Positions 16,981 to 25,797 of a stretch of 64,000 nucleotides of DNA are shown here, one piece after another. The notes under the pieces were generated by a model that worked only from the letters and a program-made list of their open reading frames with translations, did not search any database and was not told the DNA's origin. The stretch spans positions 496,001 through 560,000 of the forward strand of contig NZ_JAHCLT010000003.1 of NCBI RefSeq assembly GCF_020005165.1, read 5' to 3'. Position numbers and translations under genes: made by a program. Each line of letters opens with the position of its first letter. Position 1 is the first letter of the stretch. This DNA comes from Kangiella taiwanensis. GTDB lineage: Bacteria > Pseudomonadota > Gammaproteobacteria > Enterobacterales > Kangiellaceae.

Positions 16981-17502
16981 ATGAAACGATTAATTATGAC
17001 AGTGCTCGGTGTACTTACTCTACTAGCGAGCCATAATGCCAACGCCATTGTCAGCGCTCAAAGCAAGCAGCACTTTTCAGTTAAAATCGAAACCATGATT
17101 AAAGCACCGGCCGACGAAGTTTATCAGCAATTTATCAATATCGGCGACTGGTGGGAATCCAGTCATACGTGGTTTGGTGATGCCTCTAAAATGTATATCG
17201 AACCAAAAGCCAATGGCTGCTTTTGTGAAGTTAATGGCGACAAAGAAGCTCTGCACATGACGGTTAGCATGGTCATGCCCAACAAAAATGTACAGATGGT
17301 TGGTGGATTAGGTCCATTACAAAGCATGGGGGTGTATGGTCACATGTCTTGGAGCTTCGAAGAAAAAACTACAGGGCTGACAACTTTAACCATGACCTAC
17401 TTAGTCAAAGGCTTTGTTGGCGAAGAGTCTGAAATGATGGCCAAGGCCGTGGATAGCGTACTCAACATCCAGGTAAAAAATTTAGAGTCGAAATTTAAAT
17501 AG
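16981..17502 (+). CDS. Exported SRPBCC/START-like domain protein
   Basis: A 173-residue protein with a signal peptide (MKRLIMTVLGVLTLLASHNANA). One SRPBCC hydrophobic-ligand fold follows: IKAPADEVYQQFINIGDWW, a central beta sheet and a long C-terminal helix (AKAVDSVLNIQVKNLESKF). Such proteins bind lipidic or aromatic ligands; no specific function is known here. A strong AAGGAG site precedes the ATG, and a terminator follows at 17517. It lies 34 bp after the LysR gene and may share its transcript. Confidence 0.75.
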   Translation: MKRLIMTVLGVLTLLASHNANAIVSAQSKQHFSVKIETMIKAPADEVYQQFINIGDWWESSHTWFGDASKMYIEPKANGCFCEVNGDKEALHMTVSMVMPNKNVQMVGGLGPLQSMGVYGHMSWSFEEKTTGLTTLTMTYLVKGFVGEESEMMAKAVDSVLNIQVKNLESKFK

Positions 17503-17516
17503 GTAACTAGGAAGTC

Positions 17517-17542
17517 AAAAGCCCGCAAATGCGGGCTTTTTT
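17517..17542. terminator. Bidirectional intrinsic terminator
   Basis: AAAAGCCCGC pairs with GCGGGCTTTT across an AAAT loop, followed by TT. T-runs occur at the 3' side on both strands, so it can serve both the SRPBCC gene and the convergent DUF3185 gene. Confidence 0.9.
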
Positions 17543-17548
17543 GGCAAA

Positions 17549-17752
17549 TTACTTCTTACCAATGACCAGCTGCAATAAGCCGATAAGGCCAACTGCGCCA
17601 CCACCAATCATTAACCATGTGGCTTTATCTGAGAAAGAACCCGTAAAAGCTTCCTTCATTTCCTCACCTACTGACTGAGTCATATTATAGCCCCAGAAAA
17701 ATACAGCGATACCAACTGCCAGTAGTACAATTCCAATGATTTTCTTATTCAT
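17549..17752 (-). CDS. DUF3185 family small membrane protein
   Basis: A 67-residue protein with two membrane helices (IIGIVLLAVGIAVFFWGYNM and IGGGAVGLIGLLQLVIGK) joined by a polar loop containing the family motif S-V-G-E-E-M-K-E-A-F-T-G. Function of DUF3185 is unknown. It stands alone between a terminator and the M19 peptidase gene. Confidence 0.8.
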   Translation of the reverse strand: MNKKIIGIVLLAVGIAVFFWGYNMTQSVGEEMKEAFTGSFSDKATWLMIGGGAVGLIGLLQLVIGKK

Positions 17753-17807
17753 CTTTTTTCCTCTTTTTGGTTAGTAAACTCTTGCTAATGATTGAGCCGC
17801 GGTAGTT

Positions 17808-19046
17808 TTACTGTGCTGCGCGTCGTTCAACCTCGGTCCAAACTCGCATCAGGTTACCCGATAACATTTTTGCAATATCTTGCTCCGAATAACCTCTCTC
17901 TAGCAAACCTTTAATCAAGTTAGGATACGTTGATACGTCTTTTAAGCCCGTCGGCAAGCTGTCGCCCACACCGTCATAATCCGAACCCAGACCAACATAA
18001 TCAACGCCCACTAAATCGATAACATGCTCAATGTGGTCAAGCACATCTTCACGATCAGCAAATTCAAAAGGGTTTCTCTGACGGTAGCTTTTTCTAAAAC
18101 TTTCAATTGATGCAGCATCTGCCTCAGGGTCTAAGTTATTCGAGTCGATATAATTTTTCACCGCTTCTTTATAGGCATTATTGTTATCAATCGAGTCCTG
18201 TGAAATAAAGGTTGAGCCAAAGTTGATGAAAATAACACCACCCTTCTCAGCCATTGCTTCGATCATGTCATCGTTCATATTACGCTCAAAGCCTGGCGTA
18301 AAGTCTCGCGCAGATGAGTGACTGGCGATAACAGGGGCACTCGACACTTCCATGACATCATAAAACGCTTCGTCTGAAAGGTGCGACACATCCACCATAA
18401 TGCCAAGACGATTCATTTCACGAACGACGTCTTTACCAAAGTCACTTAAGCCACCGTTAGGGCGCGCTTCGTCATAGGACGAGTCGGATAAATGGTTACT
18501 GCGTGAATGAGCTAAAGTGATATAGCGAATACCACGGTCATAAAAGTACTGAACATTATCCAGCTTACCTTCGATTGGAGAACCGTTCTCCATACCCATT
18601 GGCAGAGAAATCAGTCCTTTTTTGTGGTTCTCACGAACCTCAGCAGGGCTCGTTGCTAACGCAAACTTATCTGGGTTGTTCGCAACAATGGCTTCAACAT
18701 TATCAATCAGTTCGTTCGCTAACTTATAGCTCTCGCCTTCCGCCTCAAACTCCAAGTTCGCAGGAATATAAATCGACATAAACGGAGCGTCTAAACCACC
18801 TTTAACCGCACGCGGATAGTCAAAGTCCCCACCATCAGTCGCTTCACTGATGTCTTCATTCGAATCATGCAAACGATGTGGCACGTCAATATGCAAGTCG
18901 GCAATAATATACTTTTTACTAATAGTTTCTGCTTGAGCCGCATAATCCGGCTCTGGAGCATCTTCATCCATGAAAGGTACGCTACTGCACGCAGCAAGCC
19001 CCAATAAAGAAGACGCCATCAAAGTAGCAATTAAGGTCTTTTTCAT
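17808..19046 (-). CDS. Lipoprotein membrane dipeptidase (peptidase M19)
   Basis: A zinc dipeptidase of the renal dipeptidase family. From the ATG at 19046 (AAGG upstream) it has 412 residues with a lipoprotein signal (LLGLAAC lipobox); the longest frame adds 13 residues that would spoil the signal. The metal-binding motif ADLHIDVPHRL lies near the N-terminus. Other ligand segments are MGMENGSPIE (bridging Glu), VDVSHLSD, IASHSSAR and VGLGSDYDG. Likely cleaves dipeptides in the periplasm or at the membrane, consistent with a peptide-feeding lifestyle. Confidence 0.92.
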   Translation of the reverse strand: MKKTLIATLMASSLLGLAACSSVPFMDEDAPEPDYAAQAETISKKYIIADLHIDVPHRLHDSNEDISEATDGGDFDYPRAVKGGLDAPFMSIYIPANLEFEAEGESYKLANELIDNVEAIVANNPDKFALATSPAEVRENHKKGLISLPMGMENGSPIEGKLDNVQYFYDRGIRYITLAHSRSNHLSDSSYDEARPNGGLSDFGKDVVREMNRLGIMVDVSHLSDEAFYDVMEVSSAPVIASHSSARDFTPGFERNMNDDMIEAMAEKGGVIFINFGSTFISQDSIDNNNAYKEAVKNYIDSNNLDPEADAASIESFRKSYRQRNPFEFADREDVLDHIEHVIDLVGVDYVGLGSDYDGVGDSLPTGLKDVSTYPNLIKGLLERGYSEQDIAKMLSGNLMRVWTEVERRAAQ

Positions 19047-19133
19047 GATACAAGCCTTGTCAGTTATAATTTGAGTTAATAGCATAATAAAGATATCAGC
19101 AGTAAATGCAAAGAAGACTGGGGCTTAAATAGC

Positions 19134-19346
19134 ATGAACCAAGAACTCCTTCTCGAATCCATCAACCAAACCATGCCCTTTGGTAAGTATAAAGGCCGCA
19201 AGCTTCTTGAGCTGCCTGAGCCCTACCTCGTATGGTTTCACAAAAACGGCTTCCCAGAAGGCAAACTCGGCCAGCAGCTAGCGCTGATGTACGAAGTGAA
19301 GCTTAACGGGCTTGAGGGAATGTTACGGCCTTTGCTTAAGAAATAG
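19134..19346 (+). CDS. DUF3820 family protein
   Basis: A 70-residue soluble protein with the family pattern MPFGKYKGRKLLELPEPYL and WFHKNGFPEGKLGQQL. DUF3820 proteins are sometimes labelled as quorum-sensing-regulated virulence factors from one member, but a general function is not known. The KYKGR motif resembles nucleic-acid-binding modules near exonucleases. Divergent from the M19 dipeptidase. Confidence 0.85.
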   Translation: MNQELLLESINQTMPFGKYKGRKLLELPEPYLVWFHKNGFPEGKLGQQLALMYEVKLNGLEGMLRPLLKK

Positions 19347-19443
19347 CGGTATGAATAGCCCGAAAGAGTAACAGTCACTTGGAGTTAGTGGTAGAATTGC
19401 CCACAGATTCGCCGTTCACATTGAGTAGAGAACCCCAAAGCAC

Positions 19444-20775
19444 ATGAGCATCTTCCAAGAATTAAACCCAAAACTCACCAAAGCTCTCGATAAGCTGAGT
19501 ATCACCGAACCTACCGATATTCAACAAGAGGCTATTCCTGCGGTGTTGGACGGCTTGGATGTGATGGCTAGCGCTGAAACCGGTTCTGGTAAAACAGCGG
19601 CCTTTGTTTTGCCCATTCTGGAACGGTTACTCGCTAAAAAAACGCCAAACTCAGGAACACGGGTTTTAATTTTAGCGCCAACGCGCGAACTGGCACGTCA
19701 AATCCATAAACAAACCATGGACTTGGCTAAGTTCACCGGTATCCAAGCGGGATTAATCACTGGTGGCGAAGAATTTAAAGTCCAACGAGCGGCCATGCGC
19801 AAAAACCCTGAAATTATTATCGGTACGCCGGGACGTATTCTGGATCACAGCCAGCAAGGCGCGACAGACTTCGATGATTTAGAGTTTTTAGTGTTGGATG
19901 AAGCAGATAAAATGCTGGATATGGGTTTCAGTGACGATGTTATTGCCATCGCCAACTATTGCTCTCAAGATCGCCAAAGCTTGTTGTTCTCAGCAACTTT
20001 GCAAGGCGCTGGGATTCGCCATATCACCAAAACTCTGCTCAAAAACCCAGAAACTATCACGCTCAACACTTACGAAGATGCGCAGGCCAATATCCATCAA
20101 TCGATCATCACGGCGGATAATTTAGAGCACAAAGAAAAACTCACTGGCCAATTACTGCAAAACGAAAAATACCGTAAAGCCGTGGTTTTCTGTAATACCA
20201 AAACTCAGGTTGAGCGCCTCAGCGGACTCCTCCGTTACCATAAACTGCGTGTTGGTCATATTCACGGCGATATCAAGCAAGACACAAGAAACCACATCAT
20301 GGTGCAGTTCCGTGATGGAAAGTTCGACGTACTGATTGCCTCAGATGTTGCTGCACGTGGTCTCGATGTCAAAGACGTCGACCTCGTCATCAACTTCGAC
20401 ATGGCACAAAACCTCGAAGACTATATCCACCGTATCGGGCGTACCGGACGCGCAGGCGCAGAAGGCGCCGCCATATCCTTGATAACCCACAAAGACTGGA
20501 ACCTCATGGTTACCATTCAAACCAAACTCGGCGCACGATTCGACATCAAAACCGTCAAAAACCTCGTCGCCAAATACCAAGGCCCACAAAAACTCAAAAA
20601 AAGTGGCAAAGCAGCCGGCACCAAAAAACGCAAACCCGCTGGCAAAAAAGGCATGACCGCCCGCGACAAAAAACGCCTGGCTAAAAAGCAAGACAAGAAA
20701 CAAGACAAAAAATCATCAAGCACAGGAACTAAGCCAAAGAAAAAATTTGGTGGTATGAAGCGAACGGATGATTGA
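19444..20775 (+). CDS. srmB: DEAD-box RNA helicase, SrmB-like
   Basis: A 443-residue ATP-dependent RNA helicase with the full motif set: Q motif (PTDIQQEAI), motif I ASAETGSGKT, Ia APTRELARQ, II VLDEADKMLD, III SAT, IV VVFCNTK, V VAARGLDV and VI HRIGRTGR. A lysine-rich tail of about 70 residues (repeated KKQDKK) should bind RNA. Length and tail fit SrmB, which acts in 50S assembly, but RhlE-type assignment cannot be ruled out. The 3' end overlaps a 57-codon frame. Confidence 0.85.
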   Translation: MSIFQELNPKLTKALDKLSITEPTDIQQEAIPAVLDGLDVMASAETGSGKTAAFVLPILERLLAKKTPNSGTRVLILAPTRELARQIHKQTMDLAKFTGIQAGLITGGEEFKVQRAAMRKNPEIIIGTPGRILDHSQQGATDFDDLEFLVLDEADKMLDMGFSDDVIAIANYCSQDRQSLLFSATLQGAGIRHITKTLLKNPETITLNTYEDAQANIHQSIITADNLEHKEKLTGQLLQNEKYRKAVVFCNTKTQVERLSGLLRYHKLRVGHIHGDIKQDTRNHIMVQFRDGKFDVLIASDVAARGLDVKDVDLVINFDMAQNLEDYIHRIGRTGRAGAEGAAISLITHKDWNLMVTIQTKLGARFDIKTVKNLVAKYQGPQKLKKSGKAAGTKKRKPAGKKGMTARDKKRLAKKQDKKQDKKSSSTGTKPKKKFGGMKRTDD

Positions 20776-20941
20776 TCTCATTCACGCCATTTTTGTGGAC
20801 TGCCCCAAATTTATTGGCAACTGGCTCTGCAAAAAATTACTCCCAGATATTGAGCAAAACAGTTTAGCCAGTCAGTGGATTGGGTTTGTCATTCTCCTAA
20901 TTATATTATCCTTTTTTCTAACTATCCCATTAATGTTTTAA
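20768..20941 (+). CDS. Hypothetical 57-residue single-helix membrane protein
   Basis: An ATG inside the last codons of the helicase gene opens a shifted frame ending TAA at 20939-20941. The product starts MIDLIHAIFVDCPKFIGNWL and ends with one strong hydrophobic helix (WIGFVILLIILSFFLTIPLM). The overlap suggests translational coupling to the helicase. No clear Shine-Dalgarno and no recognised family, so it may be chance, though a well-formed helix in a +1 frame is notable. Confidence 0.4.
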   Translation: MIDLIHAIFVDCPKFIGNWLCKKLLPDIEQNSLASQWIGFVILLIILSFFLTIPLMF

Positions 20942-20959
20942 ACACCTAAAAGACACTGG

Positions 20960-20982
20960 ATCCCGCGGTCAAGCCGCGGGAT
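20960..20982. repeat. REP-like palindrome
   Basis: ATCCCGCGG and CCGCGGGAT form a perfect 9-bp stem around TCAAG. The CTGGATCCCGC...GCGGGATGAC form is a widespread extragenic palindrome in Proteobacteria. It lies downstream of the helicase and may also work as an RNA stabiliser or weak terminator. Confidence 0.6.
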
Positions 20983-21055
20983 GACAAAATATTGGACTAA
21001 CAGGCTACACCAATTACCCATAAACATTAGCCGATGTGATTTAAAATTATAGTGT

Positions 21056-21210
21056 AAATTAGGCAGGGATAGCCTAATTTAATCAAAACGAAACAGGAAG
21101 TTTCGTTTGATGGCACGTTATAATTTTTAAATTACGAGGGCAGCCTTTAGGTCTAATGTTTGGGGTGTCTTTTCTTTTCGCCCTTTTCTTTGGACAAGCA
21201 AAGAAAAGGG
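21056..21210. repeat. Multi-hairpin dispersed repeat element, copy B
   Basis: Second copy of the element at 13672-13836. Stems: 9 bp (21056-21064 with 21072-21080), 11 bp with one bulged A (21083-21094 with 21100-21110, loop AGGAA) and 12 bp (21181-21192 with 21199-21210, loop GACAAG). TTTGGGGTG and a pyrimidine-rich run precede the last stem, as in copy A. Stem sequences differ but pairing is kept. Together with the REP-like palindrome it fills the 20942-21230 gap. Confidence 0.7.
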
Positions 21211-21230
21211 TAAATTATATAACTACAAGC

Positions 21231-21467
21231 CTAACTCTGATACAAATCAAACAAAACAATAAAAAAACCACCCATCATACTCACCAACCCAACTACAACC
21301 ACAAATATCGAAACTAATCCTAAAGTGGTTTGTAAAGCACCCGCGGCAATAAACGAAGCGAGAAACATAAGCGGTAAACCAATAAAAGCGGCGAGAATAA
21401 AGCTGAAAATAACAATTTTCCAACCGCGTTGGATTTTTGCTTTTAAAATATAATTTAACGGATTCAT
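21231..21467 (-). CDS. Hypothetical small membrane protein
   Basis: A 78-residue protein with two long hydrophobic segments (about 18-42 and 48-75) after a basic N-terminus (MNPLNYILKAKIQRGWK). No recognised family. It lies 3 bp downstream of pdxB and is probably co-transcribed with it. Confidence 0.55.
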   Translation of the reverse strand: MNPLNYILKAKIQRGWKIVIFSFILAAFIGLPLMFLASFIAAGALQTTLGLVSIFVVVVGLVSMMGGFFIVLFDLYQS

Positions 21468-21470
21468 AAG

Positions 21471-22535
21471 TTATAGCGTATCAAGAAATTCAAGGCGTTG
21501 CGGGTAGGTTTTGCGCAAAAAATCAAATTTTTGAGGGATCTCGTCCTTAACTTGGCGCATACGCTGGTCATCGGCCTCAATATCGTAATAGGGTTTAAGG
21601 CTTTGATATAAGGCTTCTAGCGAGCCACTCCATTGCCATTTCGGTGCCTCAGGCAGTAACTCGTTAATCAGAATGTCGCTTTCTAGCCCTTTCCATTGAT
21701 TAAAAGCTTGGTACAACTGATACGTACCGCGGATTTTGCCTTCTTGCGAATACCCAGCAATATGTGGTGTGGCAATTAAGGTTTGCTCGAGTAGCTCAAG
21801 GTTTACGTCAGGCTCTCCTTCCCAGACGTCGAGAATATAATCAATCGCTTTACCTGCGCGCTTAATCTCAAGCGCAGCAGTGTTATCGACCACAGCTCCT
21901 CTAGAACTGTTGATCAACAAGCTTTGCTCAGACATCCCTTCTAGAAAAGCATCATCGACCAAGTGATAAGTCGCGAACTGTCCTTCTTTTTCAAAAGGTA
22001 CGTGGCACGTCACTACATCACATTGTTGTATTTGTTGGAGGTTTACAAAGTTTCTAGTGTCGCCCTTTGCAGCTAATGGCGGATCATTAAGTACATAATC
22101 AATACCAAGACTATCAAAGACTTTAGCGACACGACTGCCGACATTTCCAGCGCCAATAATACCAACTGTAATGATGTTTAGATCCACACCTCGCTGTTCT
22201 GCCCAATAAGCAATACTGGTTAACACATATTCAGCCACACCTTGTGCGTTGCAGCCTGGAGCATTGGAAAATGCAATGCCTTGTTTCTCTAGGTAATCTA
22301 AATCAACGTGATCCGTACCAATAGTCGCGCTGCCAACAAACTGTACTTTTGAGTCTGCGAGCAACTCTTCATTAACCTGAGAAATTGACCGCACTAACAA
22401 AATATCCGTGTTTTTGAGATCGCTTGAGGTGATGCTACGCCCTGCTAATCGCTGGATCTGAGCGGGCTTGCCGTTAATGCTGGAAAACAGCTCCTCGACT
22501 AATGGCATATTTTCATCGGCGACGATATTCCACAT
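21471..22535 (-). CDS. pdxB: Erythronate-4-phosphate dehydrogenase
   Basis: PdxB oxidises 4-phosphoerythronate in the DXP-dependent pyridoxal phosphate pathway. Using the ATG at 22535 gives MWNIVADENMP, like other PdxB N-termini, and 354 residues; the longest frame adds seven. Family features are the D-hydroxyacid dehydrogenase fold with GIIGAGNVGSRVA, the catalytic Arg in INSSRGAVVD, Glu in DVWEGEPD and His in ATPHIAGYS, and a C-terminal dimerisation domain (DUF3410 type). Divergent from folE. Confidence 0.94.
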   Translation of the reverse strand: MWNIVADENMPLVEELFSSINGKPAQIQRLAGRSITSSDLKNTDILLVRSISQVNEELLADSKVQFVGSATIGTDHVDLDYLEKQGIAFSNAPGCNAQGVAEYVLTSIAYWAEQRGVDLNIITVGIIGAGNVGSRVAKVFDSLGIDYVLNDPPLAAKGDTRNFVNLQQIQQCDVVTCHVPFEKEGQFATYHLVDDAFLEGMSEQSLLINSSRGAVVDNTAALEIKRAGKAIDYILDVWEGEPDVNLELLEQTLIATPHIAGYSQEGKIRGTYQLYQAFNQWKGLESDILINELLPEAPKWQWSGSLEALYQSLKPYYDIEADDQRMRQVKDEIPQKFDFLRKTYPQRLEFLDTL

Positions 22536-22622
22536 GGGTATTGACACATTTGGCATAATTATTTGGGTATTGTAGCGATATCCATTAGAATTACGACTGA
22601 AATTGAAACGGGAAATGGCAAG

Positions 22623-23180
22623 ATGTCCGATAAGTTAGCAAATTTATACAAAGATGTGTTGGTCGAGCTGGGTGAAGATATTTCACGCAACGGTATCCTA
22701 GACACGCCTACACGCGCCGCCAAAGCGATGCAGTTTTTGACTCAGGGTTATGAGCAAGACCTAAATACCGTGGTCAATGGTGCGATATTCGATTCCGATA
22801 ACGACTCGATGGTAATCGTCAAGGATATCGAGCTTTACTCTATGTGCGAACATCACATGTTGCCATTTATCGGTAAAGCGCACGTTGGTTATTTGCCGAC
22901 GGGTAAAGTGATCGGCTTATCGAAAATTGCTCGCATTGTTGACATGTTTGCGCGCCGTTTGCAAATTCAGGAAAACTTAACCAAACAAATTGCTGAAGCG
23001 ATTCAGGACGTGACTGGCGCTGCGGGCGTTGGCGTGATTATTGAAGCGAAGCATATGTGCATGATGATGCGCGGCGTAGAGAAACAAAACTCGGTAATGA
23101 CCAGTTCTACTATGCTCGGTCAGTTCCGCTCTTCACAAAATACGCGTAACGAGTTCCTAACGCTTATCGAAAAGAAATAA
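22623..23180 (+). CDS. folE: GTP cyclohydrolase I
   Basis: FolE converts GTP to dihydroneopterin triphosphate, the first step of folate synthesis. The 185-residue form from the ATG at 22623 ([11 protein letters not shown], with GGGAAATGG upstream) matches the family; the longest frame begins at a TTG in the pdxB divergent gap. Zinc and active-site motifs seen: [37 protein letters not shown] and KHMCMMMRG. mnmC follows 6 bp later. Confidence 0.95.
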   Translation: MSDKLANLYKDVLVELGEDISRNGILDTPTRAAKAMQFLTQGYEQDLNTVVNGAIFDSDNDSMVIVKDIELYSMCEHHMLPFIGKAHVGYLPTGKVIGLSKIARIVDMFARRLQIQENLTKQIAEAIQDVTGAAGVGVIIEAKHMCMMMRGVEKQNSVMTSSTMLGQFRSSQNTRNEFLTLIEKK

Positions 23181-23186
23181 CCTCCT

Positions 23187-25085
23187 ATGCATAATGCTTT
23201 TCTGGGCGTAAAACCCGCTGTTATCGAGTGGCGTCAATACGACTCAGAAAAGCATCAATGGCTGGAGGCCCCAAAAGAACAGCTTCAGTCGAAAACTAGC
23301 CAAATAGCACCCTACTCCCCAGCATTCGATGATATCTACTTCAACCCTCAAGACGGCATAGCTGAAAGCACCCATGTTTTTCTTGAGGGTAACGACCTCA
23401 AGCAACGTTTTAGTCGCATTGAACAAGATTCTAAACATATTGATTTCAATATCTTTGAAACAGGGTTCGGCACGGGTTTAAACTTTTTACTGACAGCCCA
23501 ACTTTGGCAGCAAACCGTTTCGAAGGATTCACAGGCTCACCTCCACTACTGGTCGGTCGAACAATTCCCCATTAACCCCAATGACCTAAAGCAAATTTAT
23601 AGGGTTCTAGGGGTGGAATCAGACGTTTCTCAGTCAGTTATAAGGCATTACCCGGATGCACTTCCCGGTGTTCATAAAGTTCAAATAGGCGACAACATCA
23701 CACTCCACTTAGTGTTTTACGCGTTAGACAAAGCGCTCAAAGAACTAGCACTGCCGGACAACTTTAGTTTTAATGCCTGGTTCTTAGATGGCTTCGCACC
23801 GAGCAAAAACCCTGATATGTGGGTCAAAGGGCTGCTGCATTTTATGGCGCTGCACAGTGATAGAGACACGACTTTATCAACGTTTACCGTAGCTGCAGCA
23901 TTGAGAAAACCTCTCCCGCATTATGGGTTTGAGATTCAGAAACGTCCCGGGTTTGGTCGTAAACGCGAAATGTTAACCGCTCGCTTTACTGACAAAGAGC
24001 TCTCGACACCCAAACCCACTTTAGCCAGCGACTACATCAAACCACGAAAGCACCCCACAAAAGTTGCGATCATAGGCGCAGGGTTGTCTGGCTGCTCGTT
24101 AGCGCACAAGCTACACCAAGAAGGTATAGAGGCACACCTTTTCGACAGCAAAGGTGTATGCGCTGGCGCCTCTAATATGCCATCGCTGGTCGCGTTGCCC
24201 GTTATGTCCATTGATCATAACGCTTACAGCCAACTAACATTTCATGGGTTTCAGCACTTAAAAAACTATCTAAGCCAGTATCATGAGCTAACTTATAGCG
24301 AACTAGCTCATCAGCTTCATAACCAAAAGTACTCCCAACATCACCTCGAACAGTATCAAGAGGTTTATTCGGCACAAACGTGGGAGCAAGACGAAGCATG
24401 GTTCCAGTTTGAGTCACTCACAGTTGGTGACACTGACATTACAGGACTCAAGGTTCCTGCCCTTCAAGTAAACGGTAAAGCCTTTTGCCAGCAGCTCGTC
24501 CAAGAGCTTCCTAAAGATCAGTTACACCTCAACACAGAAGTCGAAAGCCTTGACTCTTTAAGTGACTTCGATCATGTTATTATCGCTAACGGTTATCAAA
24601 GTGCTCACTTTTCAGTTAATACAAGATCTCTGCCACACACAGCGCCTATGCGTGGCCAACTAACGACGTTAAAGAACCCAATCCACCACCGCACTCCAAT
24701 CAACCATGATGGGCATATTGCTCACTATAATAACCAGCTCGTCATCGGAGCAACTTTTGAAACGAGTGACGACGATTCTATCCAACGAGAAAACTCACGA
24801 CACAATATTCAAAAAGTGAATCAACGCTTTGGGTTTGAATTTACGGAGAAAGATATTGCTGCGGAACATCCTGGCATACGGGCGACCAGCTATGATCGCT
24901 TTCCGTTTTGTGGGTACTTCGAACAGGCAGGTGAACAAACGCTGTGGCTGAACTATGGATTTGGGGCTCGTGGGCTGTGCTTTTCAATATTATGCGCCGA
25001 CGTCATCGTAAGTGCCATGCTTAACCGCCCGTCGCCACTGCCGAAAACATTGCTCAGCCGGATATCTCCACTACGAGTAGCTTAG
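23187..25085 (+). CDS. mnmC: Bifunctional tRNA 5-methylaminomethyl-2-thiouridine enzyme MnmC
   Basis: A 632-residue fusion that completes mnm5s2U34 at the tRNA wobble base. The N-terminal half (to about 250) is the SAM methyltransferase with ETGFGTGLNFLL and WFLDGFAPSKNPDMW. The C-terminal half (from about 290) is the FAD-dependent oxidase with VAIIGAGLSGCSLAHKL, and IRATSYDRFPF near the end. Both parts are intact. The last four bases overlap the convergent fetB gene. Confidence 0.95.
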   Translation: MHNAFLGVKPAVIEWRQYDSEKHQWLEAPKEQLQSKTSQIAPYSPAFDDIYFNPQDGIAESTHVFLEGNDLKQRFSRIEQDSKHIDFNIFETGFGTGLNFLLTAQLWQQTVSKDSQAHLHYWSVEQFPINPNDLKQIYRVLGVESDVSQSVIRHYPDALPGVHKVQIGDNITLHLVFYALDKALKELALPDNFSFNAWFLDGFAPSKNPDMWVKGLLHFMALHSDRDTTLSTFTVAAALRKPLPHYGFEIQKRPGFGRKREMLTARFTDKELSTPKPTLASDYIKPRKHPTKVAIIGAGLSGCSLAHKLHQEGIEAHLFDSKGVCAGASNMPSLVALPVMSIDHNAYSQLTFHGFQHLKNYLSQYHELTYSELAHQLHNQKYSQHHLEQYQEVYSAQTWEQDEAWFQFESLTVGDTDITGLKVPALQVNGKAFCQQLVQELPKDQLHLNTEVESLDSLSDFDHVIIANGYQSAHFSVNTRSLPHTAPMRGQLTTLKNPIHHRTPINHDGHIAHYNNQLVIGATFETSDDDSIQRENSRHNIQKVNQRFGFEFTEKDIAAEHPGIRATSYDRFPFCGYFEQAGEQTLWLNYGFGARGLCFSILCADVIVSAMLNRPSPLPKTLLSRISPLRVA

Positions 25086-25795
25086 CTCTTTAAAGCTAAG
25101 CTTTGTTTATATCGCGACAGTAAATACCAAGCGGTTGAAAATGCCGAAGAACACAAAATCGCAATCATAATCACAATTTGATAGCGCACCGCGACTAAAG
25201 GACTAACGCCTGATAATATTTGCCCCGTCATCATGCCTGGTAGCGCCACTAGACCGACAGCAAACAAACCGTTAATTTGTGGGATCATGGCCGTGTAAAA
25301 TGCTTTGTTTCTCGCAGCTTCACCATCAGAGCCACTACTCACCTCAGTCTCGAAACGCTCACCTGACAAACTCAAGCTATTCATGGTATTGGCTAGGAGC
25401 ATTCCAGCTAAAGGAATCACAAACCGAGGTTGGTACCAAGGTGATAAATCTAGTACGAAAACAATGATAATCGCTAATATCGATCCGCAGCCTATTAATA
25501 GGGATAAAGCAAGTTGGCCGATATGGTGCCAGCTTTTATCCTTCAGCGGACGCATCGCAATCCAACCAGCAGCCACCAACATAACGGTCATGACTAACAG
25601 GCCTAACCAACTGGATGTTTCTTTAAATAAGTATACTAGAACAAAACCAATCGCAATTAATTGCCCAATCATGCGCAGAGTGGCGATGATCAGTTCCTTG
25701 CTATTGGCTTTCCAGCGGTAAAAAATAATGGCGACTAAAATTACCGGCAAACAAGTTACTACAAGCTCTAAATAGCCAATATCTGGTAACGTCAA
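25082..25795 (-). CDS. fetB: FetB-type ABC permease (UPF0014)
   Basis: A 237-residue membrane protein with about seven helices and the UPF0014 motifs ATLRMIGQLIAIGFVL, PLAGMLLANTMNSLSL, MIPQINGLFAVGLVALPGMMTGQIL. The E. coli homologue pairs with ATPase FetA to export iron under oxidative stress. No fetA lies here; instead it is 2 bp downstream of kefB, so it is probably expressed with the K+ efflux genes. The ATPase must be encoded elsewhere, or the protein acts alone. Confidence 0.88.
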   Translation of the reverse strand: MTLPDIGYLELVVTCLPVILVAIIFYRWKANSKELIIATLRMIGQLIAIGFVLVYLFKETSSWLGLLVMTVMLVAAGWIAMRPLKDKSWHHIGQLALSLLIGCGSILAIIIVFVLDLSPWYQPRFVIPLAGMLLANTMNSLSLSGERFETEVSSGSDGEAARNKAFYTAMIPQINGLFAVGLVALPGMMTGQILSGVSPLVAVRYQIVIMIAILCSSAFSTAWYLLSRYKQSLALKS

Positions 25796-25797
25796 AA

